From Acetatifactor muris (GTDB lineage Bacteria > Bacillota > Clostridia > Lachnospirales > Lachnospiraceae), in contig NZ_JANJZD010000040.1 of assembly GCF_024623325.1 (NCBI RefSeq), forward strand, positions 1-41,206: a stretch of DNA of 41,206 bases, given 5' to 3'. Below the pieces are notes generated by a model. That model was not told where the DNA came from, searched no databases, and saw only the letters and a list, made by a program, of their open reading frames with translations. The position numbers were made by a program, and so were the translations under genes. Below are positions 1-8,554 of the stretch, in pieces. Position 1 is the first letter of the stretch, and each line of letters starts with the position of its first letter.

Positions 1-2
1 TG

Positions 3-74
3 TCACTAAGAAGGAAGCGGTTTAACATAAGCTTTGCACCGGCACAGTTTATCGAAGAACTGATGAAAATTTAA
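3..74 (+). CDS. C-terminal end of an unidentified gene (partial)
   Basis: An open frame enters from the left edge and ends at TAA 72-74, giving about 23 residues that finish in QFIEELMKI. It ends about 70 bases before the thrS promoter, so it is probably the last part of an upstream gene on the same strand. The fragment is too short to assign to a family. Confidence 0.3.
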   Translation, partial: SLRRKRFNISFAPAQFIEELMKI

Positions 75-144
75 AAATCCGCAATTTAGGATTTGAGTGG
101 GAGTAAACATTCATGCGTTTGTCGTGGAGAGGGAAATCCGGCTA

Positions 145-173
145 TTGACAATCCCCGGCGGGAATGTTATGAT
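145..173 (+). promoter_or_regulatory. Sigma-A type promoter of the thrS T-box transcript
   Basis: A perfect -35 TTGACA (145-150) is followed after 17 bases by -10 TATGAT (168-173). Transcription would start near 180, which places the whole T-box leader in the transcript. Confidence 0.8.
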
Positions 174-179
174 ATCAGC

Positions 180-441
180 CAAGTTAACATGAGAAAAGCG
201 ATGACGGAAACGAGTAGCATGGAGATCGCAGACAGAGAGAGCATCGAATGGTGGAAGATGCTTATGTGGATCGTATGTGAAAACCATTCCCCAGCTGCAA
301 TGCTGAAAGTAGACGTAAGCGTTGCCGTACACCTGCGTTAAAGGTTAGGGTTTGATAGAACCTGAAGTGAAAAATTGAGGTGGAACCGTGCGACAGGCAC
401 CCTCAAAGGTACATGGTAAGTATCTTTGAGGGTGCTTTTTT
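180..441 (+). promoter_or_regulatory. T-box riboswitch leader of thrS
   Basis: The leader contains the T-box core AGGTGGAACCGTG at 378-390, the sequence that pairs with the acceptor end of uncharged tRNA. TTGAGG (375-380) can pair with CCTCAA (401-406) to form the antiterminator. This competes with the terminator stem at 397-435. The upstream part has Stem I features, including an AGAGAG stretch near 235 and a candidate ACC (Thr) specifier codon near 285 in GAAAACCATTC. In this family, uncharged tRNA-Thr stabilises the antiterminator and switches on the downstream synthetase gene. The T-box and terminator are clear; the exact specifier position is an inference. Confidence 0.9.
397..441 (+). 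terminator. Intrinsic terminator of the T-box switch
   Basis: GCACCCTCAAAG (397-408) pairs perfectly with CTTTGAGGGTGC (424-435), followed by six T (436-441). It is the off state of the T-box and overlaps the antiterminator's 3' arm. Confidence 0.9.
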
Positions 442-481
442 CATGTTAATCAAAAATTTTATTAGGAAAGGAAGAGGTAAA

Positions 482-2233
482 ATGAAGATTACAATGAAGG
501 ATGGTTCCATGAGAGAGGCTGGTTTCCAGGAGGAACCGGGGAGAAATGCATTCAGGCACACCACGGCACATATTCTGGCCCAGGCGGTGAAGAGGCTGTA
601 TCCGGATACCAGGTGTGCCGTCGGCCCGTCGATTGCAGACGGTTTTTACTATGATTTTGACTTCAGTTTCCGTTTTTCGGAAGAAAACTTTGCCGAAGTG
701 GAGGCGGAGATGAGAAAAATCGTGAGAGAAAATCTCCAGCTGAAACACTTTACCGCAGACCGAGAAAAGGCGCTGGAGATTCTGGAAGAAAGAAACGAGC
801 CCTACAAAATCGAAATGCTTAGGGAGATGCCGGAAGATGAGGAAATCAGCTTCTTCAGACAGGGAGAATATCTGGAGCTGTGCGCGGGACCTCATGTGGC
901 ATACACCAGCGCTGTGAAAGCGTTTAAACTGCTGTCTGTGGCAGGGGCCTACTGGCGCGGCGATGAGAAGAACAAGATGCTTACCAGGATTTACGGCACA
1001 TCCTTTCCGGAGAAGGGGATGCTGGAGGAATATCTGAACCGTCTGGAGGAGGCCAGGAAGAGAGACCACAGAAAGCTGGGAAAGGAACTGGGGCTATTTA
1101 CATTGCTTGAGGAAGGACCGGGCTTCCCCTTTTTCCTTCCCAAGGGGCTCATACTGAAAAATCTGCTGATCGACTATTGGAGAAAACTGCACACCAGAGA
1201 AGGCTATGTGGAAATATCCACACCCATTATGCTGAACCGCCGGCTCTGGGAGACATCCGGACACTGGGAACATTACAGGGATAAGATGTATACGACTGTG
1301 ATTGACGGGGCGGATTTTGCCGTAAAGCCCATGAGCTGTCCGGGCGGAATGCTGGTCTATAAGATGGAACCCCGTTCTTATCGTGATTTTCCCATGCGGA
1401 TCAGTGAGCTGGGACTGATTCACAGAAATGAGAAGTCTGGTACACTGCATGGCCTGATGCGGGTCCGCTGCTGCACCCAGGACGATGCCCACATTTTCAT
1501 GACGCCGGAGCAGATACCGGACGAGATTAAAGGGGTGGTCCGTCTGATTGATGAGGTGTATTCTGATTTTGGATTCAAGTATCATGTGGAGTTATCTACA
1601 AGGCCGGAGAATGCCATCGGAAGCGACGAAGACTGGGAAATGGCCACAAACGGTCTGAAAAATGCACTGGAGGATCTGAAACTGCCCTATGTGGTAAATG
1701 AGGGAGACGGCGCATTTTATGGCCCGAAGATCGATTTCCACCTGGAGGATTCCATCGGAAGGACATGGCAATGCGGGACAATCCAGCTGGACTTTCAGCT
1801 GCCTCAGCGGTTCGAGGCAGAGTATATCGGGGAAGACGGCAGGAAGCACCGTCCCGTTATGATACACAGGGTAGTATTTGGCTCCATTGAGCGGTTCCTG
1901 GGGATTTTGATCGAACATTTCGCAGGGAAATTTCCGCTGTGGCTTTCCCCGGTGCAGGTGAAAATATTACCTGTCTCGGATAAATCCCTTGACTATGCAA
2001 AAGAAATAGAAGGAATATTGCAAAGCGAAGGACTGCGCTGTGAAGTGGACGGAAGAACTGAAAAAATCGGATATAAAATCAGAGCCGCTCAGCTGGAAAA
2101 GATTCCTTACATGCTGATCCTCGGCGAGAAGGAAGTGCAGGCCGGCAGCGTCTCCGTCCGTGAGAGAGAGTCGGGAGATCTGGGAAGCATGACGGTAGAG
2201 GAACTGCTGGACATTCTTCGCGGGAAAATGTAG
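482..2233 (+). CDS. thrS: Threonine--tRNA ligase, short form without TGS domain
   Basis: This cytoplasmic class II synthetase charges tRNA-Thr with threonine. The start is ATG 482, behind GGAAGAGG; the frame is open upstream but runs back into the T-box. The 583 residues begin with MKITMKDGS, which resembles the start of a TGS domain, but the remaining ~60 TGS residues are missing. The editing domain follows at once, with the HTTAH pair (His26, His30) and the CAGPH pair (Cys134, His138). The catalytic core has MSCPGGM (usually MNCPxHM), a motif-2 region HRNEKSGTLHGLMRVR, QDDAHIF, and motif 3 around IERFLGILIEHF. A HGTP anticodon-binding domain ends the protein. The T-box upstream implies induction by threonine starvation. 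The deviations suggest a divergent or second ThrRS rather than the housekeeping copy; that is inference. Confidence 0.95.
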   Translation: MKITMKDGSMREAGFQEEPGRNAFRHTTAHILAQAVKRLYPDTRCAVGPSIADGFYYDFDFSFRFSEENFAEVEAEMRKIVRENLQLKHFTADREKALEILEERNEPYKIEMLREMPEDEEISFFRQGEYLELCAGPHVAYTSAVKAFKLLSVAGAYWRGDEKNKMLTRIYGTSFPEKGMLEEYLNRLEEARKRDHRKLGKELGLFTLLEEGPGFPFFLPKGLILKNLLIDYWRKLHTREGYVEISTPIMLNRRLWETSGHWEHYRDKMYTTVIDGADFAVKPMSCPGGMLVYKMEPRSYRDFPMRISELGLIHRNEKSGTLHGLMRVRCCTQDDAHIFMTPEQIPDEIKGVVRLIDEVYSDFGFKYHVELSTRPENAIGSDEDWEMATNGLKNALEDLKLPYVVNEGDGAFYGPKIDFHLEDSIGRTWQCGTIQLDFQLPQRFEAEYIGEDGRKHRPVMIHRVVFGSIERFLGILIEHFAGKFPLWLSPVQVKILPVSDKSLDYAKEIEGILQSEGLRCEVDGRTEKIGYKIRAAQLEKIPYMLILGEKEVQAGSVSVRERESGDLGSMTVEELLDILRGKM

Positions 2234-2252
2234 GTGATTTGTGATGCCGCTC

Positions 2253-2281
2253 TTGCGCAAACGGGGTGAAATGCTTATAAT
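2253..2281 (+). promoter_or_regulatory. Candidate promoter for ddh
   Basis: TTGCGC (2253-2258) and a perfect TATAAT (2276-2281) are separated by 17 bases, 66 bases before the ddh start. This would give ddh its own transcription independent of the T-box. Confidence 0.55.
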
Positions 2282-2347
2282 GAAAACGTCGGACGAAAGA
2301 GAATTCTGTGGTGATAAAAGTAGTGACATCCGACGGAAGGAGAGCAG

Positions 2348-3334
2348 ATGGGAATCAGGATTGGTATTTTAGGTTACGGGAATCTGGGACGGGGAGTGGA
2401 ATGTGCCATACGACAGAATCCGGATATGGAACTGAAGGCAGTATTTACAAGGAGAGACCCGGAAAGTGTGAATATTTTGACAGAGAGTGCAAAGGTCTGT
2501 CATGTGAATGAAGCCAGAGAATGGGCGGAAAAACTGGATGTGATGATTCTCTGCGGCGGCAGCGCCACGGACCTTCCGGTGCAGACGCCGGAGTACGCCG
2601 GGCTTTTCAATGTGGTGGACAGCTTTGACACTCACGCCAGGATTCCGGAGCATTTTGCAAATGTGGATGCGGCGGCGAGGAAAGGCGGGAAGGTGGCAAT
2701 CATTTCCGTGGGCTGGGACCCGGGTCTCTTTTCCCTGAACCGGATGTATGCCAATGCCATTCTTCCTGAGGGAAAGGATTATACCTTCTGGGGCCGGGGG
2801 GTGAGTCAGGGCCATTCCGACGCCATCCGGCGGATTGCGGGCGTGAAGGATGCAAAACAGTATACCATTCCGGTGGAGGATGCTCTGAAGGCGGTGCGCG
2901 CCGGTGAGAATCCCGACCTGACCACCAGGCAGAAGCACACCAGGGAATGCTTTGTGGTGGCGGAGGAAGGGGCGGATAAAGCGGCAATCGAGAAAGAAAT
3001 CAAAACGATGCCCAATTATTTCGCGGAGTATGACACCACGGTACATTTCATTACAGCAGAAGAACTGAGACGGGACCACAGTGGGATTCCTCATGGAGGA
3101 CTGGTGCTGCGCAGCGGCGTTACCGGCTGGGAGAAGGAGAATAAACATCTCATCGAATACAATCTGAAGCTGGATTCCAATCCGGAGTTCACGGCCAGTG
3201 TGATTGTGGCCTATGCCAGAGCGGCGTATCGCCTTTCCACGGAGGGGGCAAAGGGCTGCAGGACAGTCTTTGACATTGCGCCGGCTTATCTGAGCGCGAA
3301 GAGCGGGGAAGAGCTGCGGGCGTCCATGCTGTAA
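2348..3334 (+). CDS. ddh: meso-Diaminopimelate D-dehydrogenase
   Basis: This NADP-dependent cytoplasmic enzyme interconverts L-tetrahydrodipicolinate plus ammonia and meso-diaminopimelate. It is the one-step branch of lysine and peptidoglycan precursor synthesis. The 328-residue length is typical. The N-terminal Rossmann motif GYGNLGRG lies at residues 9-16. Family signatures visible further on are CGGSATDLPVQ, SVGWDPGLFSLNR and WGRGVSQGHSDA. An AAGGAGA ribosome site sits 5-10 bases before ATG 2348. It follows thrS by 114 bases with its own candidate promoter. No oddity is seen in the reading frame. Confidence 0.95.
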   Translation: MGIRIGILGYGNLGRGVECAIRQNPDMELKAVFTRRDPESVNILTESAKVCHVNEAREWAEKLDVMILCGGSATDLPVQTPEYAGLFNVVDSFDTHARIPEHFANVDAAARKGGKVAIISVGWDPGLFSLNRMYANAILPEGKDYTFWGRGVSQGHSDAIRRIAGVKDAKQYTIPVEDALKAVRAGENPDLTTRQKHTRECFVVAEEGADKAAIEKEIKTMPNYFAEYDTTVHFITAEELRRDHSGIPHGGLVLRSGVTGWEKENKHLIEYNLKLDSNPEFTASVIVAYARAAYRLSTEGAKGCRTVFDIAPAYLSAKSGEELRASML

Positions 3335-3348
3335 AGTGGGAAATATGT

Positions 3349-3376
3349 AACAATTCGGACAGGACGCTGAATTGTT
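3349..3376 (+). other. Hairpin after ddh without a T tract
   Basis: AACAATTC (3349-3356) pairs with GAATTGTT (3369-3376). No U-rich run follows, so it is not a clear terminator. The rest of the 3335-3585 gap shows a possible -10 TATACT near 3430 but no good -35. Confidence 0.3.
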
Positions 3377-3585
3377 GCGGAAATATTCTGAAACGAAACA
3401 GATAGAAGACAAAATATAGGAAAACAGTTATACTGCTCTGCTGCGGAAGTGAAAGAATGGGTGCGCGCTTTGATGTATGGGGCGCATGGAGGGGCCCGGG
3501 CGGAAATTGCGCAACACAGCGGTCCCCGGAGAAACGGATTCCGGAAGAAGGGAAGGGCAGCAATAAAAAGCGGAGGAATCAGATT

Positions 3586-4422
3586 ATGCAATTAGGAATC
3601 AGACTACACGATACCACGAAACGTCCTTTTGAGGAACGGATTGCCGAAGTACATCAGCTGGGATTTGCCTGCGGGCATATGGCGCTGTCGAAAGTGATTG
3701 ACGAATTTCCCACTACGGATGAAGCGCTGACACCGGGACTTGCCATGTACATCAGGAATGTATTTGCCCGGAATCAGGTGGACATCGCCGTGCTGGGCTG
3801 CTATCTGAATCTGGCCAATCCCAACAGAGAGCAGCTTGCGGAAACGGTCCATCGGTACATGGCACATATCCGCTTTGCCTCCTGGCTGGGGTGCGGCGTG
3901 GTGGGCACAGAAACAGGAGCGCCCAATGAGACATATTCGTTTACGCCCGAATGCCATACGGAGGAAGCTCTGAAGCTTTTTGCGGACAATCTGCACCCCA
4001 TTGTGGAATATGCGGAAAAAATGGGAGTGGTGGTGGCTATCGAGCCGGTGTACCGCCATATTGTAAGCAATCCCAAACGGGCCAGGAAGGTGCTGGATGA
4101 AATCAATTCTCCCAACCTGCAGATTATTTTTGACCCGGTGAACCTGCTGGATATGGAGAATTATGCGGAACGGAAGTCGGTGATAGAAGAAGCCATCGAA
4201 CTGCTGGGGGCCGATGTGGCGATGGTGCATCTGAAAGACTGCGCGGTTCGGGACGGGAAACTGGTATCCATGGGATGCGGATTGGGCGAGATGGATTATA
4301 CTGTCGTGCTGAAATTTATGAAAGAGAGAAAACCTTTCATTCATGCCACACTGGAGGATACGAAACCGGAGAACAACCAGAGGGTGAAGCATTTTATCAT
4401 GCGGAAGTATGCAGAGGTGTAA
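3586..4422 (+). CDS. Sugar phosphate isomerase/epimerase (AP-endonuclease-2 TIM barrel family)
   Basis: The start chosen is ATG 3586 because AGCGGAGGAATC lies just upstream; the frame is open further 5' but with no ribosome site. The 278 residues fit the xylose-isomerase-like TIM barrel family. Metal-ligand positions are visible as the Glu of VAIEPVYRH, the Asp of IIFDPVN, the His of MVHLKD and the Glu of ATLEDTKPE. Members isomerise or epimerise ketoses, or act in inositol catabolism. The substrate cannot be read from sequence. It lies 72 bases before the HerA-like ATPase gene and two genes before a fucosidase, so a role in sugar use is plausible but unproven. Confidence 0.8.
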   Translation: MQLGIRLHDTTKRPFEERIAEVHQLGFACGHMALSKVIDEFPTTDEALTPGLAMYIRNVFARNQVDIAVLGCYLNLANPNREQLAETVHRYMAHIRFASWLGCGVVGTETGAPNETYSFTPECHTEEALKLFADNLHPIVEYAEKMGVVVAIEPVYRHIVSNPKRARKVLDEINSPNLQIIFDPVNLLDMENYAERKSVIEEAIELLGADVAMVHLKDCAVRDGKLVSMGCGLGEMDYTVVLKFMKERKPFIHATLEDTKPENNQRVKHFIMRKYAEV

Positions 4423-4500
4423 GGAAGGTCACCGGGAAGTTGAAGTCTGGCCGCGGTATCACAGGAGAAGCGGGCTGCGGCAGGCAGGAGGGAGATGAGT

Positions 4501-6063
4501 ATGGACGGTAAAGTGTACATGGGACTTGCGGGCGACGGCCGGAGAGTGAACATGCAGCTGAAAATGAGCAACCGCCACGGACTGATTGCCGGCGCCAGCG
4601 GTACGGGGAAGACCATTACCATGAAGGTGATGGCGGAAGCTTTTTCCGATGCCGGCGTGCCGGTGTTCCTCTGCGATGTAAAGGGGGATGTGTCGGGGAT
4701 TGCCATGCCGGGCGTCTCTTCAGCGTCCATGGAGGAGCGCATTGACCGGTTCGGAATCAGGGACAGCTTTCAGTATGGGGCCTGTCCGGTGTCTTTCTGG
4801 GACATTTATCAGGAGAAGGGGCATCCCCTGCGGGTGACGGTTTCCGACATGGGACCTGAGCTGCTGGCCAGAATCCTGGGGCTGACGCCTGCCCAGGAAG
4901 GAGTGCTGAATATTGTCTTCCGGATTTCAGACGACAAGGGGCTGATGCTGATTGATTTGAAGGACCTGAGAGCGGTGCTGGGATATGTGTCGGAGCACCG
5001 GGGGGATTTTACGGCAACTTACGGGAATATATCTTCTCAGTCTGTGGGCGGCATTCTCAGGGCGCTGCTGCCTTTGGAGAACCAGGGAGGTGATCTGTTC
5101 TTCGGGGAACCGGCGCTGGATATCTTCGACTGGATACGAACCGATTCTCAGGGAAGGGGAATCGTGAATCTTCTTCACAGTGTAAAGCTTGTGCAGAATC
5201 CGATACTGTATGCGAGCTTTTTGCTGTGGCTGATGGCGGAGCTTTTCGAACAGCTCCCTGAAGTGGGAGATGTGGAGAAACCGAAGCTGGTATTTTTCTT
5301 CGATGAGGCACACCTGCTTTTTTCCAATGTGCCGAAAGCTCTGGTGCAGAAAATTGAGCAGATGGTGAAGCTGATACGTTCCAAAGGGGTGGGAATCTAT
5401 TTTGTCACCCAGAGCCCGGGAGATATCCCGGATGTGGTGCTGGCACAGCTGGGCAACCGGGTACAGCACGCGCTCAGGGCATACACCCCTTCGGAGCAGA
5501 AGGCAGTACGTGCGGCGGCACAGTCCTTCCGTGAGAATCCGGCGTTTCAGGCGGCGGATGTGATCATGGAGCTGGGCGTGGGACAGGCACTGGTCTCCTT
5601 TCTGGATGAAAAAGGCGTGCCTGAGATTGTGCAGCGGACGGACATCATCTGTCCCCGGAGCTTTATGGGACCCGCGGAAGAAACGGTGAGGAGTGCTTCC
5701 ATGGCCGGGGATTCCATGGGGAAGTATGACAATTATGTGGATAATGAATCCGCTTATGAGGTACTGCAGGAACAGGCTGAAGCTGCGGAAGAGCAGACCA
5801 GGCTGGAAGCGGAGCGCGCCCGGCTGGAGAAGGAGAAAGCCGAGTTCGAGAAGCAGAAGGCCAAAGAGGAAGAAGCCGCCAGGAAGAAGCGGGAAAAAGA
5901 GGAAGAGGCGGCGCTGAAACGGAAGCAGAAGGAATGGGAAGCAGAGCAGAAGAAAAAGGAGCGGGCAGCGGACCGCCGCAGAGCGCAGATCGAACGCACC
6001 CTGATTAACACAGGTGCCCAGGTGCTGAAACGCGGACTGCTGAATACTTTGTTTAAAAAATGA
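4501..6063 (+). CDS. HerA-like helicase/ATPase (DUF853 family)
   Basis: The protein has 520 residues from ATG 4501, which is nine bases after AGGAGG; an in-frame ATG at 4495 is only three bases after it. Walker A GASGTGKT is at residues 31-38, and Walker B appears as LVFFFDEAHLLF near residue 260. SKGVGIYFVTQSPGDIP is the sensor-type segment of this family. A long charged coiled coil of Glu, Lys, Arg and Ala fills residues ~415-495 and ends in a short basic tail. The family is related to the hexameric DNA translocase HerA, but the job of DUF853 members is not settled. It sits 77 bases after the isomerase gene and 15 bases before the fucosidase gene, likely in one transcript. Confidence 0.88.
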   Translation: MDGKVYMGLAGDGRRVNMQLKMSNRHGLIAGASGTGKTITMKVMAEAFSDAGVPVFLCDVKGDVSGIAMPGVSSASMEERIDRFGIRDSFQYGACPVSFWDIYQEKGHPLRVTVSDMGPELLARILGLTPAQEGVLNIVFRISDDKGLMLIDLKDLRAVLGYVSEHRGDFTATYGNISSQSVGGILRALLPLENQGGDLFFGEPALDIFDWIRTDSQGRGIVNLLHSVKLVQNPILYASFLLWLMAELFEQLPEVGDVEKPKLVFFFDEAHLLFSNVPKALVQKIEQMVKLIRSKGVGIYFVTQSPGDIPDVVLAQLGNRVQHALRAYTPSEQKAVRAAAQSFRENPAFQAADVIMELGVGQALVSFLDEKGVPEIVQRTDIICPRSFMGPAEETVRSASMAGDSMGKYDNYVDNESAYEVLQEQAEAAEEQTRLEAERARLEKEKAEFEKQKAKEEEAARKKREKEEEAALKRKQKEWEAEQKKKERAADRRRAQIERTLINTGAQVLKRGLLNTLFKK

Positions 6064-6078
6064 CAGGAGCATAACGCG

Positions 6079-7551
6079 ATGTATAATATGACCCCTTATC
6101 TTGAGACAATTGACGATGTCATTGCCCGGGGACCTTACAGGGATACCTGGGAGTCTCTGAGCCGGTATCAGGTACCGGAATGGTACAGAAAAGCGAAATT
6201 CGGCATCTTTATTCACTGGGGAATCTACAGTGTGCCGGCTTTCGGAAGCGAGTGGTATTCCCGGAATATGTATGTGAAGGATTCCGGAGAATATAAGCAC
6301 CACATTGAGACTTACGGGAAACACACGGAATTCGGCTATAAAGATTTCATTCCCATGTTCACCGCGGATAAGTTTGATCCGGAAGCCTGGGCGGAGCTTT
6401 TTGCACAGGCCGGTGCAAAATATGTGGTGCCGGTGGCGGAGCATCATGATGGATTTCAGATGTATAAAAGCGAGATTTCCCATTGGAACGCCTTTGAGAT
6501 GGGGCCGAAGCGTGACGTTCTGGGTGAACTGAAGGAAAGCTGCGGGAAAAAGGGAATGCAGGTAGGAGCTTCCAGCCACAGAGTGGAGCACTGGTTCTTT
6601 ATGGGACACGGCAGGGAATATGACAGTGATATTAAGGAGCCCATGGAGAGAGGGGACTTCTACTGGCCGGCCATGCCGGAGCCCAATCATCAGGATTTGT
6701 TCAGTGAGCCGGTTCCCACGGAGGAATTTCTGCAGGACTGGCTGGTGCGCTGCTGTGAGCTGGTGGACCGGTATCAGCCGAAGATTGTATATTTTGACTG
6801 GTGGATACAGCACAGTGCGGTGAGGCCCTGGCTGAGAAAATTCGCGGCATATTATTACAACAGAGCCGCGGAATGGGGAAGTGATGCGGTTATCAACTAC
6901 AAGCATGATGCCTTTGTCTTCGGCAGTGCCGTGCCGGATGTGGAGAGAGGCCAGTTTGCGGATGTAAAGCCTTATTTCTGGCAGACAGATACGGCCATCG
7001 CTTTGAATTCCTGGGGATATACGGAGCATAATGATTTCCGTCCGGCCCGGGATATTATCTGTGATCTGGCAGATATCGTCAGTAAGAACGGCTGTCTGCT
7101 GCTGAATGTGGGGCCCAAACCGGACGGCACCATATCGGAGGAGGACAGAGCGGTGCTCCTGAAAATCGGCCAGTGGCTGAAAGTGAACGGCGAGGCAATT
7201 TATGATAGTTCTATCTGGAGAAAATACGGGGAGGGACCCACACAGATTGTGGAGGGACAGTTCTCTGACGGAATCAGGAAGAACTTTACCTCCGGGGACT
7301 TCCGCTTTACCACGGCGGGGGGTTATCTCTATGCAATCGCACTGAAATGCAGCGATTCCGGAGAGTACCTCATCCGGTCGCTGGGAGAGCAGGATGCATC
7401 CAGAGTGGCGAATTTCCACGGAATCATTTCCGATATCAGGGTGCTGGGAAGTGATGAGAAGCCGGAGTGGAATCGGGATGAAGAAGGTCTGCACATCAGG
7501 AGCAGTTTCAGAAGCGACTGTCCGGTGACCTTTAAGATTAAGGTGAACTGA
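6079..7551 (+). CDS. Alpha-L-fucosidase, GH29, cytoplasmic
   Basis: This glycosidase removes alpha-linked L-fucose from glycans. The 490 residues start at ATG 6079 after GACAGGAG. KFGIFIHWGIYSVPAFGSEWY and the HHDGFQMY segment are GH29 hallmarks. The catalytic nucleophile is predicted at Asp240 in IVYFDWW. LLLNVGPKPDGTI marks the end of the barrel, followed by a C-terminal beta domain. There is no signal peptide, so it should act on imported oligosaccharides. The gene follows the ATPase by 15 bases and ends before a strong terminator. Fucosidases are common in gut Lachnospiraceae that feed on mucin or milk glycans; that ecological reading is inference. Confidence 0.93.
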   Translation: MYNMTPYLETIDDVIARGPYRDTWESLSRYQVPEWYRKAKFGIFIHWGIYSVPAFGSEWYSRNMYVKDSGEYKHHIETYGKHTEFGYKDFIPMFTADKFDPEAWAELFAQAGAKYVVPVAEHHDGFQMYKSEISHWNAFEMGPKRDVLGELKESCGKKGMQVGASSHRVEHWFFMGHGREYDSDIKEPMERGDFYWPAMPEPNHQDLFSEPVPTEEFLQDWLVRCCELVDRYQPKIVYFDWWIQHSAVRPWLRKFAAYYYNRAAEWGSDAVINYKHDAFVFGSAVPDVERGQFADVKPYFWQTDTAIALNSWGYTEHNDFRPARDIICDLADIVSKNGCLLLNVGPKPDGTISEEDRAVLLKIGQWLKVNGEAIYDSSIWRKYGEGPTQIVEGQFSDGIRKNFTSGDFRFTTAGGYLYAIALKCSDSGEYLIRSLGEQDASRVANFHGIISDIRVLGSDEKPEWNRDEEGLHIRSSFRSDCPVTFKIKVN

Positions 7552-7627
7552 CTTAAATTTCCTCTGCCCGCTTTTCCGGCAGGGAAGGATAGACGGATAT
7601 TCGAATGACGGTATAAAAGCAAAAAAG

Positions 7628-7685
7628 GCGTGCAGGATACGGCGAAGGATATTGATATTCAACGCAGGTATTCTGCACGCTTTTT
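7628..7685. terminator. Bidirectional terminator between convergent genes
   Basis: A 13-bp stem, GCGTGCAGGATAC (7628-7640) with GTATTCTGCACGC (7668-7680), is flanked by six A on the left and five T on the right. It can stop transcription from the fucosidase operon and from the minus-strand gene at 7727. Confidence 0.8.
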
Positions 7686-7726
7686 AATCAGTCAGGCTGT
7701 GCCGGAAGCTTTTGCTTTTTATATTT

Positions 7727-8146
7727 TTACAGATGCCGCAGCTGGCTCAGGAGATAGTTTACCCTCTGGATTGCATTATCCACCTGGTTTTTTGCTTCAT
7801 TTATTTTGGATTGTACCAGCCAGTCGGCTACTATGCCGTCAAAAAAATAATCCGCAAAGGTGAGAAAATCTCCTGTCTCCAGATGAAATTCAGGAATGGT
7901 ATCCACATCCATCAGCTCTCTCTGGAATCGTTTCAGGGAGATGCGGGCCTGTTGTACCAGCGCGTCGGCGTCTTTCATTTTGGAACGTTTGATATAGGTG
8001 GTAAGCATTCCGCCTCCCAGCATATCCACAATGCCCCAGTTGCCCGCGCTGCTTAAGCAGCTTTTGGCATCGTTCAGGCATCTCAGCGCTTCCTGACCGG
8101 CCTGTATTGCCTCGGTGATTTCTCTGCGGTAATCGGGATTATTCAT
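7727..8146 (-). CDS. Conserved hypothetical protein, helical, 139 aa
   Basis: The start chosen is ATG at 8146-8144, preceded on the minus strand by AAGGGGGT; an in-frame ATG 20 codons upstream lacks such a site. The protein is soluble and mostly helical, with a central segment NWGIVDMLGGGMLTTYIKRSK. I do not recognise a function. Similar small proteins with this GGG segment occur in Firmicutes, as far as I recall. It has its own promoter at 8223-8251 and converges on the fucosidase gene. Confidence 0.75.
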   Translation of the reverse strand: MNNPDYRREITEAIQAGQEALRCLNDAKSCLSSAGNWGIVDMLGGGMLTTYIKRSKMKDADALVQQARISLKRFQRELMDVDTIPEFHLETGDFLTFADYFFDGIVADWLVQSKINEAKNQVDNAIQRVNYLLSQLRHL

Positions 8147-8222
8147 GATTTGTACCCCCTTTTCATTTGGACTCTTCCCATGGTCTGCTCTGCTTTTTGG
8201 AAGCAATTTTCATTTTGTGTAT

Positions 8223-8251
8223 ATTATAATGTCTTCTCCGGGGACTATCAA
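8223..8251 (-). promoter_or_regulatory. Promoter of the minus-strand 139-aa gene
   Basis: Read on the minus strand, TTGATA (8251-8246) and TATAAT (8228-8223) are 17 bases apart, about 77 bases before the start codon. Confidence 0.7.
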
Positions 8252-8340
8252 TGCGGAATTGTGCACTTTACAGGGCACTAATCTGCTAAACTTTTTTCGA
8301 AAACAGCCGAAATAAAATGCATAAGGACAGGTGAAATGCT

Positions 8341-8373
8341 AAGGACAGCAGAGGAACAGGGCTGTCCTTTTTT
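8341..8373 (+). terminator. Intrinsic terminator with no obvious upstream gene
   Basis: AAGGACAGC (8341-8349) pairs with GCTGTCCTT (8361-8369) and runs into T residues to 8373. No protein gene on this strand ends just upstream, so it may close a short untranslated transcript or an attenuated leader of the LytTR gene. Confidence 0.6.
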
Positions 8374-8430
8374 GCTTGGGCACGGAGCCTTTGTCAAAGT
8401 ATTTGTGATGAAGCAGCCGCAGGATTACCG

Positions 8431-8461
8431 TTCGTGACACCTGAAAGCGGTTTTCGTTACA
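8431..8461 (+). promoter_or_regulatory. Candidate LytTR binding site, paired direct repeat
   Basis: TTCGTGACA (8431-8439) and TTCGTTACA (8453-8461) match at 8 of 9 bases and are 22 bases apart start to start. Two direct repeats about two helical turns apart are the usual target of LytTR dimers such as AgrA. The site lies about 94 bases before the LytTR gene, suggesting autoregulation. Confidence 0.45.
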
Positions 8462-8554
8462 TTTTACAAAGATGAGAAAACGGACCTGTCGAAATAAAAA
8501 AAGACGAATCGCAGAGAACAGCGTGTGGTTTCGTCGGACATAAGAGGTGGGGGC

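Noticed and set aside
380..481. Upstream extension of the thrS frame to position 380
   Set aside because: It runs through the T-box antiterminator and terminator. ATG 482 has the ribosome site.
4927..7662. A 911-codon open frame on the minus strand across the ATPase and fucosidase genes
   Set aside because: It is antisense to two well-supported enzyme genes, has no ribosome site, and its protein looks like reverse-frame translation (rich in His, Arg, Pro, Ser).
8280..8550. A riboswitch before the LytTR gene
   Set aside because: The terminator is clear, but I could not match the upstream sequence to any known riboswitch core.
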